DNA of 64,000 nucleotides from Apostichopus japonicus (taxonomy: Eukaryota > Echinodermata > Holothuroidea > Aspidochirotida > Stichopodidae). Position numbers and translations under genes: made by a program. This document shows, piece after piece, positions 49,501 through 61,312 of this stretch (positions are counted from its first letter, which is position 1; the number at the start of each line of letters is the position of its first letter). The stretch covers positions 19,306,303 through 19,370,302 of the forward strand of contig NC_092581.1 of assembly GCF_037975245.1 (NCBI RefSeq). The letters are read 5' to 3'. The notes under the pieces were generated by a model, which worked only from the letters and a program-made list of their open reading frames with translations, was not told where the DNA came from and did no database searches.

Positions 49501-51379
49501 TTTGCATCCACAGCTGCAATTTTTTTATCGCCAGACACGCCAAATTTTCTGGGGGCGTTCACCCCTGGACCCCCAAAAGGGATTCCACCAATTGACCCCA
49601 CCGGGGGACTACCCCACGCCATTATGCTACGCGTGCTAATTGTGTTCGCTGCGCGAACTCCGGCGGGAAATCGGCAGTGTGTGCGCAGGAAATTGAACAA
49701 TGATTTCCAACACTGCCCCTACCCTCTGCCTACCCCGCCACAATGCACAAATTCAATATATATGTGACCCATTGTTGTACTTGTAATTGCGTAGGCTTAG
49801 CCCTACTACCGTACGCTCCTGTAGTAATCGCTTCCTAACAACCGACTTTCCTAACCTTGGCCTAGCTGGTGAAAGCCTTGTAGTCTAACACTCCATATGA
49901 TCGCGAACTTCAATACACAATGCCAATATGTAGTAGGCCTAGTAATATTAGGCTTAGAACTGCCATACAATGCCCACGCTATTACAGTAGGGGCTACGCA
50001 ATTAACGAAGAAATATTTGCTTCAAAATCTCTGTAACAGTTACCGATGAACTGAAAAGAGAAACAAAAATCTGTTAAAAACTTCATGTAAACGTGCGATT
50101 CGTCTTTTTTAATGTAACGATCGTCAAAACTAAGCAAATACAACCTAATTCTTGGCATACACATTATGAAAAAACGATACTTGCAGCGCTACTTTGAGAA
50201 TGTACTTCCGCATTAAAAGTGGTGGCGCTCTTTCGGAATTATTATCTGAGCTATATAACTCTGATTTTCAGCTCCTATTTTGAGGCAACAACACGGGTTA
50301 CGTTTAAACGTTAACCGTTCGGTTAATAGAAACGGTTAACCGGTTAGTGAATTAACCGGAATGACACAGCCCTACTTCCAAGCACCCTTTTTTGACCATT
50401 GTTTCTTATATAAGCAAAGGGTTGATTTGTTTGGAAAAGTGACCGTCTTTCCCCGCTTTGATCCTAAAACAACCAAACCAGCATGTTGTGTAATGTTGCA
50501 TTGTAAAATCAACCAGACACTAGTTTAAAACAAACTTTCATTTCAATTTTTTGCACGACAAGGCTTTCGTTCACAAAGCTGTTCTGGACGAGTTGAAGAG
50601 AATCGTCAAGGAGAGTGACCTGATGCATGAGGACGACAAACTCTGGCCTCAACCAGACAGAGTCGGTCGACAGGAATTGGAGATTGTGATGGGAGACGAA
50701 CACATTTCATTTACAACCAGCAAGATTGGATCACTTATTGATGTCAATAACAGCAGGTAAGATCTTACTGAAATTTCAGTATAATCTCTGTGTAGAGCGT
50801 TCCATACATTAGATCTTACGAATCACACAGAGGAACTGTGAGGGCCTTGTCGTTGGAAATTGCAATCCTGATCGATCACAAATCTGACAGTTGTGAAGCA
50901 GATATTATAGGATGACATACAACTGATGTTTATATGAAAACAGGTGATTAAACCTCAAGGGAAGAGGTCAGAATAATATCAGTACAGTAGCTATTACTAA
51001 TATTAGTTTGGGCTAGTTGATGTATAAAAGTGGAAGAGGGCATGGTTTGCAGTTGATTATAGCCGGTCTGATACTTTGCAAAAAAGAAAAAAATGAATAC
51101 CTCAATATCTTCTAGGCACGCACTTGATTTGCCTAGCTGTTTGCTATATCTGTTATGTGTCCTGATTTGGGCCCTGTAGTTCTCTCATGATGACCACAGC
51201 CCACACATTTAGGGTGCGGACCGTTTGGTGATGATATTTGTTGTATATTGACCCGATTTATTTCTCTTGTTTCTTTCAGAGATGCAGAAGGCCTGCGATG
51301 TTTCTACTACCTTGTCCAAGATCTCAAATGTTTAGTCTTTTCCTTAATTGGACTTCATTTCAAGATCAAACCAATTTAG
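46499..51379 (+). CDS. MAGOH: Mago nashi homologue, exon junction complex core subunit
   Basis: Mago binds Y14/RBM8A and locks eIF4A3 on spliced mRNA as part of the exon junction complex, with roles in nonsense-mediated decay, mRNA localisation and splicing. Coding exons are 46499-46586, 47772-47830, 50563-50756 and 51280-51379, totalling 441 bp: 146 codons plus stop, the same length as human MAGOH. Hallmarks include [20 protein letters not shown] at the N-terminus, [49 protein letters not shown] and the C-terminus [11 protein letters not shown]. All introns are GT/AG. Exon 3 starts at GCT (after GACAAG) because the family reads RKEA(Y/F)VHK there. Intron 2 is 2.7 kb, mostly one hAT-like element. 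No disruption is seen, so the gene should be functional. Confidence 0.97.
47772..47830 (+). CDS. MAGOH: MAGOH exon 2
   Basis: 59 bp after the acceptor TTATCTTTTCAG. It completes the split glycine and encodes [19 protein letters not shown], then donor GTAAAT. This is the most conserved stretch of the family. Confidence 0.95.
48121..50374. mobile_element. 2.25-kb hAT-like element inside MAGOH intron 2
   Basis: Ends TAGGGCTGT and ACAGCCCTA are inverted, followed inwards by repeated GGTTAACCG-type motifs. An exact 8-bp target duplication CTTCCAAG flanks it (48113-48120 and 50375-50382), typical of hAT integration. Frames of about 100 codons occur inside, but none resembles a hAT transposase, so it is probably non-autonomous or decayed. 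It makes up about 80% of the intron. Confidence 0.85.
50563..50756 (+). CDS. MAGOH: MAGOH exon 3
   Basis: 194 bp after the acceptor TTTTTTGCACGACAAG. It encodes [19 protein letters not shown], the [15 protein letters not shown] core and [14 protein letters not shown]. It ends two bases into an arginine codon, with donor GTAAGA. Confidence 0.95.
51280..51379 (+). CDS. MAGOH: MAGOH exon 4
   Basis: 100 bp after the acceptor TTGTTTCTTTCAG. It encodes [20 protein letters not shown] and the invariant HFKIKPI end, then TAG. Confidence 0.96.
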
Positions 51380-53617
51380 TTCTGGAAAGTGAATAGAAAG
51401 CTTCACAGAGTTTTACTCCAAACTTCCAACATTTTTCTCTTCTTTTTGGTACTTTTTAAAATCTGTTGCCGTCAAATTCAGCAGTTTAGTGAAAAGAATT
51501 TGGTTTGTGGGACAAAGTAGACAAAAGGACTATGCTGCTATTTCACTGCGTGCTCCCATACATGCTGGAAGTTCATGACTGCTTAAGATGACCTCAAGAT
51601 GACCTCATGAATATGGAAACTTTGCCCAGTACCGATGGAGCTGTTCCAGTATAGATGAAACCGTTATCTTACATCACCCTTTCAGGGCCATTCCTTCTGT
51701 GATTATTCTGACTGAAATTCTTTGTCAGGAAGTAATGTACTGTTAAGTAATTGCTATAAAGTAGAAGGATACAGCAATTTGTGGGACACAAAAAAAAAAA
51801 AAAAATTGGTTTTCAGTATTGTATAGTTTTATCTGAAAATATTGATCTTTGAAAAGTAGCATCTAAATTAGTCCTGATGGTTAAACTGTTATGCTTATAT
51901 GTATATGCTAAAGTATATATGTTATGCTTTGATAATTACTTTAACCATTTGTGGAGTCCTGTGGTATAGATTGATTTATAACTTACTGCTTGTACATGAA
52001 GATGATACCCCAACTATGTGGCCGTGGCTGAACAACACAACAACATGTTTACAAAAAAAAAAAATTCTGAAAAAAGAAGAAGGAAAAAAACATGTTTACA
52101 AACATGGAGTTGATTGCTGTGTCAAATATACGACTGAAAACTTTCGTTGCCTTAAAAAAGTTGATACAAAGAGGTCAAGTGGTTGTAAGGTTTTTAAATG
52201 TACAAATATTTGTAAATCTTGAGGTAAATCGTATGTTTCATATTATCTGTCCATTTATCTCAGGACTGTTCAGGTAAGATGTGAAATTAAATTCTTATGG
52301 ATACCTTTTCACCTTTTGCAAGTTGGTTAATTTAGTTACTGGAGTGAACTCATCAGATCTTGTTTACATTTCACATTGTCAAGAAGAAAGTAAGAAAAAA
52401 TTGAAATATTTTTTATCTTTGATGTAAAAAATGTCAGTATTTGTTTGGTTTTGTTATTTGCATAAGAAACAATTATTGGAACATTTGAGGGAATCATTAA
52501 TTTTTCATGAAACATTCATTCCAAAAGATAATAGAAACAGAAAGGTATCTAAGCTGGACCAGTGGAAATCATGTCATGAACGAAACTCAGAAGGTCAGAG
52601 GTCAAATTGTTGATCAATGCTTTCAGCTGCTTCAAGATTTATGAACCAGAGTAATTGAGAAGAGATTAAGAATATTGACTATATATATCTCTATATTCAC
52701 TGGGATGTATTTTGATTTAATCCTCCACATCATGAAGGATTATGATGGATATATTCAAAGGTCATATTTAGGGGGTATTGTTTTTTACTTGGTTAAAGAG
52801 TTGAAGAAGTAGAATTTATTTTGGACTTGACAAAGAACATCGATGGCATTTGCTGTAGGACTGTATGTTAAGGGATTCACCAAGCACACATCGTCAACCG
52901 TCAGTTTTGTGGAAAGGCCTAAAGTTGAAAATCGCTCTTGATACGCTCTGTAGAGTTCCTAGACAGATTTCTACAGGATGTAGAATTATTTCTGTCAGGT
53001 ATCAGGTGGTTGTACCCACATAGTTCTCTTAGACCAAATAATACTTAATTATGTGTAAACCTTACAAGGCTTTGACAGGACAACACAGATTTACAACTCA
53101 GTGCATACATGAGAAATGGCCAGCGATGCAACAAGTCATGACATGAGTCATTAAGTTTCAGATGTGAAGGGACTTGAACAAGTTGGTCAACTGACTCCAC
53201 GAAGAGATAACACAGTGATTCGATTCAGCAACTGGACTCGAGTCAGTGAAATCACTAGATTACGACTTGAATCGACCTTAAATGAATATTTTCTAGGGCT
53301 GTTGTGCAAACCTATACATTTGGTTTAAATCTGTTACCTATTTTAGGTTTTGTGGTTGTAAACAAGGTTTTGGAAATTCACATTGGTTAATGCAAGTGAA
53401 ATGTGTAGAGCAGAATGTAGGATAAATGGGATTGATTGATAAGTTGTAACAAAGTTGTAATATGATACTGTTGTTAGCATTGCTGAATGCTGATGTGCTA
53501 TGGCTAATGTTTTCTAGAAAAAGAAAGTTTTCATGAAACTTTGATTATTTGATTTGTATCTTTTTAACAAGTGTTGCAATCTGAACCCTGTAATGTAGAA
53601 GAAAAGACTGAAATAAA
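51380..53617 (+). other. Probable MAGOH 3' UTR region
   Basis: No coding frame is supported. The first canonical AATAAA I noticed downstream is at 53612-53617, just before the minisatellite, which would give a 3' UTR of about 2.2 kb. An upstream A-run (about 51789-51806) is a genomic poly(A) tract. Shorter transcript ends using variant hexamers are possible. Confidence 0.4.
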
Positions 53618-53639
53618 AGAGTTATTACCTTTTATAATA

Positions 53640-54590
53640 GTCAAAACATAACTCACAAACTGCACGAAGCTAAAATGGCCAACATATTGCTCACAAACTG
53701 TGTACGAAGCTAACATGGCTCACGAACATGTGCTCGAAGCTAAAATGGCCAACATATGGCCCACTAACTGTGTGCGAAGCTAACATGGCTCACGAACATG
53801 TGCTCGAAGCTAAAATGGCCAACATATGGCTCACTAACTGCTCGAAGCTAAAATGGCCAACACATTGCTCACAAGTTGTGCTTGAAGCATAAATGGTGAA
53901 CACATGGTTCACAAACTGTGCTCGAAGCTAAAATGGCCAACACATGGCCCATGAAACTAAAATGGACAACACATGGCCCATGAAGCTAAAATGGACAACA
54001 CATGGCCCATGAAGCTAAAAAGGCCAACACATGGCTCACAAGTTGTGCTTGAAGCATAAATGGTGAACACATGGCTCACAAACTGTGCTCGAAGCTAAAA
54101 TGGCCAACACATGGCCCATGAAGCTAAAATGGACAACACATGGCCCATGAAGCTAAAATGGACAACACATGGCCCATGAAGCTAAAAAGGCCAACACATG
54201 GCTCACAAGTTGTGCTTGAAGCATAAATGGTGACCACATGGCTCACAAACTGCTCGAAGCTAAAATGGCCAACACATGGCCCATGAAGCTAAAATGGACA
54301 ACACATGGCCCATGAAGCTAAAATGGACAACACATGACCCATGAAGCTAAAAAGGCCAACACATGGCTCACAAGTTGTGCTTGAAGCATAAATGGTGAAC
54401 ACATGGCTCACAAACTGCTCGAAGCTAAAATGGCCAACACATGGCCCATGAAGCTAAAATGGACAACACATGGCCCATGAAGCTAAAATGGACAACACAT
54501 GGCCCATGAAGCTAAAAAGGCCAACACATGGCTCACAAGTTGTGTCAAAGCTAAATGATCAACACATGGCTCACAAACTGCTTGAAGCTA
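53640..54590. repeat. Higher-order minisatellite 3' of MAGOH
   Basis: Built from about 27-bp monomers around CATGGCCCATGAAGCTAAAA. These are organised into a longer unit marked by GAAGCATAAATGG at about 53884, 54051, 54218 and 54383 (spacings 167, 167 and 165 bp). The left third is more irregular and the right edge decays after 54530. Open frames through it are periodicity artefacts. Confidence 0.85.
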
Positions 54591-57500
54591 AGATAGAAAT
54601 TGCCAGATACAGCCTGGTAAATCATCCAAGATTCTTTACAATAGTTGTGGATGTCCCACATTTGTTGTTTAAGTAGGTTTTAGTCACCTGACAAAATGTC
54701 AGGTTCCTTTTGCCTGATAAAGTGACACTGCCGTTTCCAAGTCCATCTGTAATTTTAACCTTGCACCCATCCCGTTAGATAAAAGCTTTAAAAGTTATGT
54801 TAAGAGGTATAGTTCATCCTTTAGGGATATCTGAAACATACCAGGAAGCAAAGGTGTCTTCTGTACACAGAAGTATGTGCTCCCCTCCCCCAAACCCCCC
54901 CCCCCAGTCTACCCCCTATGCCACCATGTGTACTGTCCCCAACTTTAAGCACATTCTGGATGAGATGTTTGCTTGGAGATCTGAATTAATCATCCACGAT
55001 TAAAGTGGACCTGCAAGTTTATGTGAAGTCCTTTCTACATTAAGAATATATTTACTTCTCGAACGTAAATGAATTTAAGTTTTAAATTTGATCACAAGTC
55101 TCACCAATGGAACCAGGTGCAGATCCTTCTCAAACCCGGACAAAATTAAAAGGCAGTAAAAAAACAAACATTTTTTTCTGTAGACCTAATTAAAGACCTG
55201 GCAGTACCCCCATTCCTCCTGTGTGGGATGCCACTTCAAGGAACCCAGGTCCATCCCCTCTTGGGGAATGGGATTAATTTATGGATACAAACAAGCCACT
55301 GGCAACAGTTCATGTTTTATAGCAAGACATACCCCAGAGACAAAAAAAAAAACTGAAAACAAAACAATTTTGCTCGTTTCACATTCCATCATCTGAATGC
55401 ATCTCATCATTTCTTTAACTCTTATTAACATCGCAAACTAACAAATATACCACTAGTACTAAAAGAGTAAAATAATTTTTATTATTTATTAATAATTCTT
55501 TTTTTTTTTTAATAGAGAAGCTCATTCCTGATCTACCAGGGAGTTTTACATGTAAACAGGTCAGCCATACTTGTCACATTACTCCTAACTACCACTGCAC
55601 ATTCCTACAATCACCCCCCTCCCCCACCCAGCCCCCCTCCCCTGCCCCCCTCCCCTGACTCCCACACCCGGCTCCCCCTTCATTATTAGTCTAAGCAAGG
55701 AATACAAATAGATCATGCTTGAGTGAAAAGAGGCAGGAAAAATCCTTTGCATCCTTCAAATGCCGTATACCATTAATAGCATGCAGGTTATGAATAACTT
55801 CAAGCACCATGTACAACATGAACACATATCTAACTGGAAATATTGAAACATTTGTCACAAATCACATTCTTCAATATCTGAGTTCTTTCATCGTTTACAA
55901 ATCAACGACAGTCATCTCAACCATGAGGCAATATTCATGGTTTGTATCTTGTGGAAAGATTGTCAAATTTTGCTTGTCCAAAGTAAACCTCACGATTTTA
56001 ACACAAATATTGGTTAATGAACAACAACAGAGCTTTTATAGTTGCAGTAAATGCCTGTCTAACGTGCCAAAAGCCTCTAAAACACAAGCGTTATGATATT
56101 CTGCACCAATGCTTGATGTACAAATCGTCTGGCTTTAAACCAAGAGTGATTTCATGCTTATAAAGATAGTACAACAATAACCCATCTCCGTGGTTTATAA
56201 ATAGACGCTAACAAGCTTGCTGGTCATATGATATGACCCACAGGCCCTTCTGTACCATACTCTGGCACCACCCCTTCCAAAAAGAAACATTTGGAATAAA
56301 TATTTTCCATGATCAATGATATTTCTACCATTTTTTGCTCCTTTATAAGTACCTGTAAATATTATGATATAAATGAGAACCCCCCCCCCACCCCCTGCCA
56401 TTCCTGTTTTCTATTCCCACTTCACATGCGCCAATACCCTTCCACTGACCTCAAGGATGTATTTTCGTAACATATACCAATGATAACTTTTGCAGTGTTT
56501 CTATAAGCTGATCACAACTTTAATACCCATTATTCTTATACAAAATGCAATAACAGCTACAGACCACACCTTGAACAAAATTCTCTTGTTAGAAAAACAT
56601 GTTTATCCCAATTATATTATTTTAAGTTAAATATAAATTCTACCAAAAGAGCTGGACTTTTTAAGGGGTCTTTCTCAATTTTTTTTTCTTGGTTTTGTTT
56701 TTTTGCACAATCTCAAAACAATGTTTATGCAACTTTTGATGACGACAACGATCAGTTTATGACAACTTTTTAATACAAAAAAAAAAAGAAGAAATTCTGA
56801 TTTTTTTTTTTCATAAGAAATGACCACTTTTGGTGACGATAACAATCAGCTCATGACGACCTTTGATAAAATAAAAAAAATGCTGCATTTTTTTTCATAA
56901 GAAGTGACCGAAATAACTATCAAGTTATTTCTCCCCTTCAAGAGAGAGGGGATCTTTGTGTTTCTACAATTTCCAGACACTGATAATTTAAAAAAAATGT
57001 ATCACCACATTTTCACATGAATATTGAAGCTATCTTGCCCACTTGGCTACATGTTGCTTTAAATTCTTACAATGTTTATTATAATGATAAACTCATCAGG
57101 TACAAGCCTAATTGCTCATTATCAAATTGCACTGAACTCTGCACAAAACTACAATTTTTTTAATATTTGTTATTTTTTTTATCTTTTTCACTTTCTTCTT
57201 TATCCTCGTGTAGCACAGTTTTCATTTTGATGTCAACACTTAAAAATTGTTCAGAAGTAAACACAACACACTCCTTGGAAATGAAAGAGAAAAAAATTGA
57301 TGAGCTTCTCCGATTAAAATGTTGGAGAAATATCGTTAAGTTTTGTTATGTAGATAATTTTACCTTACAGAGCTTTACATAAAACAGATCATTATATATT
57401 AAGGCATAGTAAATACATTTCATATATGTCTTAATTTTGAATGTCATCAAAGTGCTTCTTTTTCTTATTTTCTTCAGCATTTTATTATCTTTTTGTCGCA

Positions 57501-58145
57501 GCTTGCATGCATTCTTTCCTTAAAAGTACTTCCCAGCAGCATTGAAGAATCCCCATGAGATTTTCAACATTCTAAACCATGCAATAGGTACATATGCCAT
57601 TTAGCTCTACTTCTATTTTTTTTGTTTAGCATTTTCATTTTGTCAAACCGTAGCTGTTTTACAAAAAATATGAGCATTTTTAAAAAAACAAAAATTTTTA
57701 ATAATTTTTTTCATATTTCACTCTGGTCACCTTTTATAATTTGACCTTGGGTCTCGGGCTTAACTCGCCTATTTATTTATGTCACAATCATTTGAAAGTA
57801 TAAAATAAGGTGCAAAACACGGACTCAACGGAAGAAATGTACATACGGCCAATAATAATCGCGTGCAATTACACAATATAGTACAGACATTTGTATTAAT
57901 AATAAAATGTTGATAAGTTGGTAGAGCCCTAACAATACAACTTTCACATCCTTTGTTTAGTAATATCGCCCCCCATTAGTCATGTCATGAAAAATAAAAT
58001 AAATACACAAGCAAAACCCATTTTTTACCTAACTTTATCGTACTAATGCCCCTGCTTTATGACAAATGTACTGCACTACTAAAAACAACGACTGTTTTTT
58101 GGAGTAAAAATATTGAGAAGATGAGAAACAAGCACAACGACCTTA
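54591..58145. other. Gene-free stretch, partly probable 3' UTR of the MAP7-like gene
   Basis: AT-rich with many T and A runs on the plus strand and C-rich runs near 54892 and 55613-55672. If the exon at 58146-58255 is terminal, the minus-strand 3' UTR begins at 58145. AATAAA signals on the minus strand occur near 57771-57777 and near 55483. No independent gene is supported. Confidence 0.45.
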
Positions 58146-58255
58146 TTAGTTTATGTTCTCTTTCGGTGTGGGTTCATACAAACTGGACGAGGAGCCAGCA
58201 TTCTTGTGGCGATTAGCAGGTACGTCCTTCTTCATACTGATCCCATCCAAGGGTT
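58146..58255 (-). CDS. Candidate downstream exon of the MAP7-like gene, in frame past the stop
   Basis: An acceptor (GCTATTTCAG) is followed by AACCCTTGGATG. Joined to the strong donor at 60205/60204, the frame is exactly that of the MAP7-like protein. After TAG it reads six codons to the splice junction, a split glutamate codon, then 35 codons with MKKDVPANRHKNAGSSSS and a TAA at 58146-58148. The stretch is richer in G+C than its surroundings and looks protein-like. It may be translated by stop-codon readthrough, by an isoform I cannot see, or may simply be 3' UTR. The polypyrimidine tract is weak. Confidence 0.35.
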
Positions 58256-60204
58256 CTGAAATAGCACTCTAATAGTCTCTTTGTGATGTATACAATTTTT
58301 GTACTTACAGTAGTACATGAAACAATACGTGCAATGGATACAAAATGGCAGTCGTGAAATTTTCAAATTGAATACTGACTTCTGCTAAGTAGCCTATACT
58401 TGCAAACTTTGTCTCTGTTCTCTTGTCACAAAACCTGAGATGCCCGTTGGCATGGCAACAAACTACAACATAACCTATCAGTACGTGCCTCATCCACATG
58501 GGGTGGGGGGGGGGGGAGACTTGTTGTATTCCAAAAGAAGGAACGCATTGTCTTCGAGAATCCCTTTGTAGCTGACATTCTAAATGCAAAACCGTCCACG
58601 TGTTCGGATTTTCTCTTCATTTTTTAACCTTAAATTGAGAATCTGGCATTTCACGGCAAGACTAGACAGTGCCTACAGTTTATTAGCAAGAATAAACCAA
58701 TTGCCCTCTAGGTCATTTTAATATCACTGACCTTGATTCCTTTCTGCTTAATATTCGCTGATTTGACATATTTTTTTGATGGAAACGGGTGTACAGTCTT
58801 TCATGAGAAACTTAGCCTTGGCTGCTTCTCCCTTGCAGTCGCTCATCATCTTCTTGTAATGAGTGATGGTTCGTTATTATCTAATCAAGTGAAGCATGTT
58901 CACAAATATGTCAATGAGGGCATCGATATACTTAATCATTCACTATTGTCCTGAGAGCGGTTGCAACCATTTATATCACACACTTTGCATATATTTACTC
59001 TTCTCACAGAGTTTGTGTAAGGATTTGTTTATTTCATGTTTAATAGCCATTAACAGAATAACACCCTGTTTTTAATGTAGTCTAAATCTTTGCATCTGGC
59101 GATAAGAGAAGATAAACCCATCCACATCGATATGCCATGTTTCTGGATCACATACTATACAATGATTGTTTGTGACATGTTTACAACTGGTGTAAACTCT
59201 TAAAACCTTTCCCTAGCAACCACACGGCAGGTGTTTATCCATGCTCGACCGGCTTTTCATGCCCGCAAAGCAATTTTTGGAGCAGAAAGTTGGCTTGCAT
59301 ATAGAGTAACAACTCAGCCACTGGCTACCATTATGGTTACATGTACCTTCCAATAATGATCCTTCACTTTGGCGCAACCCATCCCTCCCTCCACCCCTCC
59401 CCTAAAAAACAGGCTTTCACTCAGGAGGAGCTATCATTGCATCTCCTTTCAACCGTACTTTAAACAGAAAATTTGCAAGTTTAAACCAAAGTTTTCACAG
59501 CATTTTAAACTTTTCTTCATGTAGTAAATGAGCATGTCACATTTTGTGTTCTTGGTTTCACACGGTAAGTTCTTTGCATTTCTGCCACAAACATTGCCGA
59601 CTGGTACAAGCTTCCCCCCAGCAGGATGGTGAAGCTATCTCTGGGCAAAATTCAGTTTGCTCCCACTCAGGAAAGAGGAACTCTACTTCAAAACAGCAAC
59701 TGGAAACAAAACAAATGAACAGATGAAGAATGGTTTTGTAAATGACTGGTAGTTTTGTGGAGGAACATGTCAGCCATAGGGGGGATTACCATGAGAAGTT
59801 CATAATTATCCAGTACCCAGCAATCACCTGCCCTTCTGCCCCCCTTCTGTCCTCTGCTCCTCCACCTTCAGGACACTGCACAACTTTAAATTCAAATAAA
59901 ATTTTAAGGTTCTTCCATTATCCCAAGTTGACCCATCACTGAAATCTGTTGTATCTATCAGCCATTAACAAGAACAAATTTAGTCTGATACAGTCAGTCA
60001 AAAACATCAACATGCAGTTATAGGATACACTGACTCACCAGCAGCTCACAGCTTGACTGCCTGACTTCAAAGCGATGAGTGAATTCCAAAACAATAACAA
60101 CTACCCAGGCTTTCCTTTTGCAAAATGGGAGCCGATTACACCCTTCAGTAATACTTTAGACCCACGGTGCACCATATGGGCAAGGGATGGCACCCAATGC
60201 TTAC

Positions 60205-61312
60205 CTGCTGTGCTCCGGTGAAGCTACCAGCTTTCTTCTGCCACCTCGTCCCCATCCGGTGTTACTACCTTGACTTCCACTGCAGGTACCACGCCATCCT
60301 TCTCCCCGATCTGAAAGCCCATATCGGGGACCTTAGTCTTCTCCTCGTCTACGTCGGGAATTACGGGCGTCTCCTCCAGCACAATGGGATCTCCAGAATT
60401 TCCAACCTCGTCATCGACTGCTTCTTCTGCTCTTTCGACTTTCACCTCTACCCGAGGGAACGAATCACCCATCATCGTTATAGAGGCATCTCCTGATCCC
60501 ATAAAGTCTAGACTGTTCCCATTCACGGGTGATCCACCGTTCTCGATGGGACCATTTTCAACCACTCGGATACCATTTGTGGGACCCGCCTCTGTCTGTT
60601 CCTCAGCTTCCGTCGTCAACTCATCGTGGAGCTGCATATCTCCATTGGGCTGCTCATTGTTCTCTGCTGCCTCAATCTCATGGGGAGCAGGCTCATCCTG
60701 GTCTTCTTTATCAATCACAGGTTCATTTTCTGCCTCTTCCAGTAACTTGCTCTCTGCCTCATCAGGTGACTTGCTCTCTACATCATCTGGTGACTTGCTC
60801 TCACCATCATCAGGTGACATGCTCTCTGCACCATCAGGTGACTGGCTCTCTACATCATCAGGTGACTTGCTCTCTGCCTCATCAGGTGATTTGCTCTCAC
60901 CATCATCAGGTGACTTGATCTCTGCACCATCGGGTGACTGGCTCTCTACATGATCGGGTGACTGGCTCTCACCATCATCAGGTGACTTGCTCTCTGCCTC
61001 ATTAGGTGATTTGCTCTCCCCATCATCAGGTGTCTTGCTCTCTGCTTCATCAGGTGACTTGCTCTCTGCCTCATCAGGTGATTTGCTCTCACCATCATCA
61101 GGTGACTTGATCTCATCATCATCAGGTGACTTGCTCGCTCCATCATCAGGTGACTTACTCTCTGCCTCTTCTGTGGTTTCCACTTCGCTCTTCTCCTTGA
61201 GGTCAGTCTCGCTGTTAGACTCAGATTCATTGAGGTGAGGAAATGATTCAGTAGGACTGGTACTATTTTCTTCCGGTGTGCTGGAGCCATCCCCATCCGA
61301 CTTATTGTCCTT
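60205..61312 (-). CDS. MAP7: MAP7/ensconsin-like protein, repeat-bearing C-terminal exon
   Basis: The acceptor TTTCTCTTCTTACAG precedes AAGGACAAT. The frame is open for 362 codons to TAG at 60224-60226, and a consensus CAG/GTAAGC donor follows 19 nt later. The exon encodes an acidic serine-rich lead-in, 18 octapeptide units of the form ESKSPDDG (60731-61162), then a 168-residue acidic tail ending GDEVAEESW. The tail is predicted disordered and rich in Ser-Pro sites suitable for proline-directed kinases. Relatives in other animals have disordered regions at this place, but I do not know this repeat from them. The antisense strand is also open through the repeat because of its 24-bp periodicity. 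Confidence 0.8.

Noticed and set aside
48206-49767. Frames of about 100 codons inside the MAGOH-intron element as a hAT transposase
   Set aside because: None shows the conserved hAT dimerisation region or catalytic context; treated as non-coding.
53700-54570. CRISPR-like regular repeat array
   Set aside because: Units are contiguous with no unique spacers and the genome is eukaryotic; it is a minisatellite with higher-order structure.
60384-61238. Long plus-strand open frames rich in SSGDLLS opposite the MAP7-like exon
   Set aside because: They are the antisense of the 24-bp coding minisatellite, open only because no unit contains a stop in that frame; no independent gene features.
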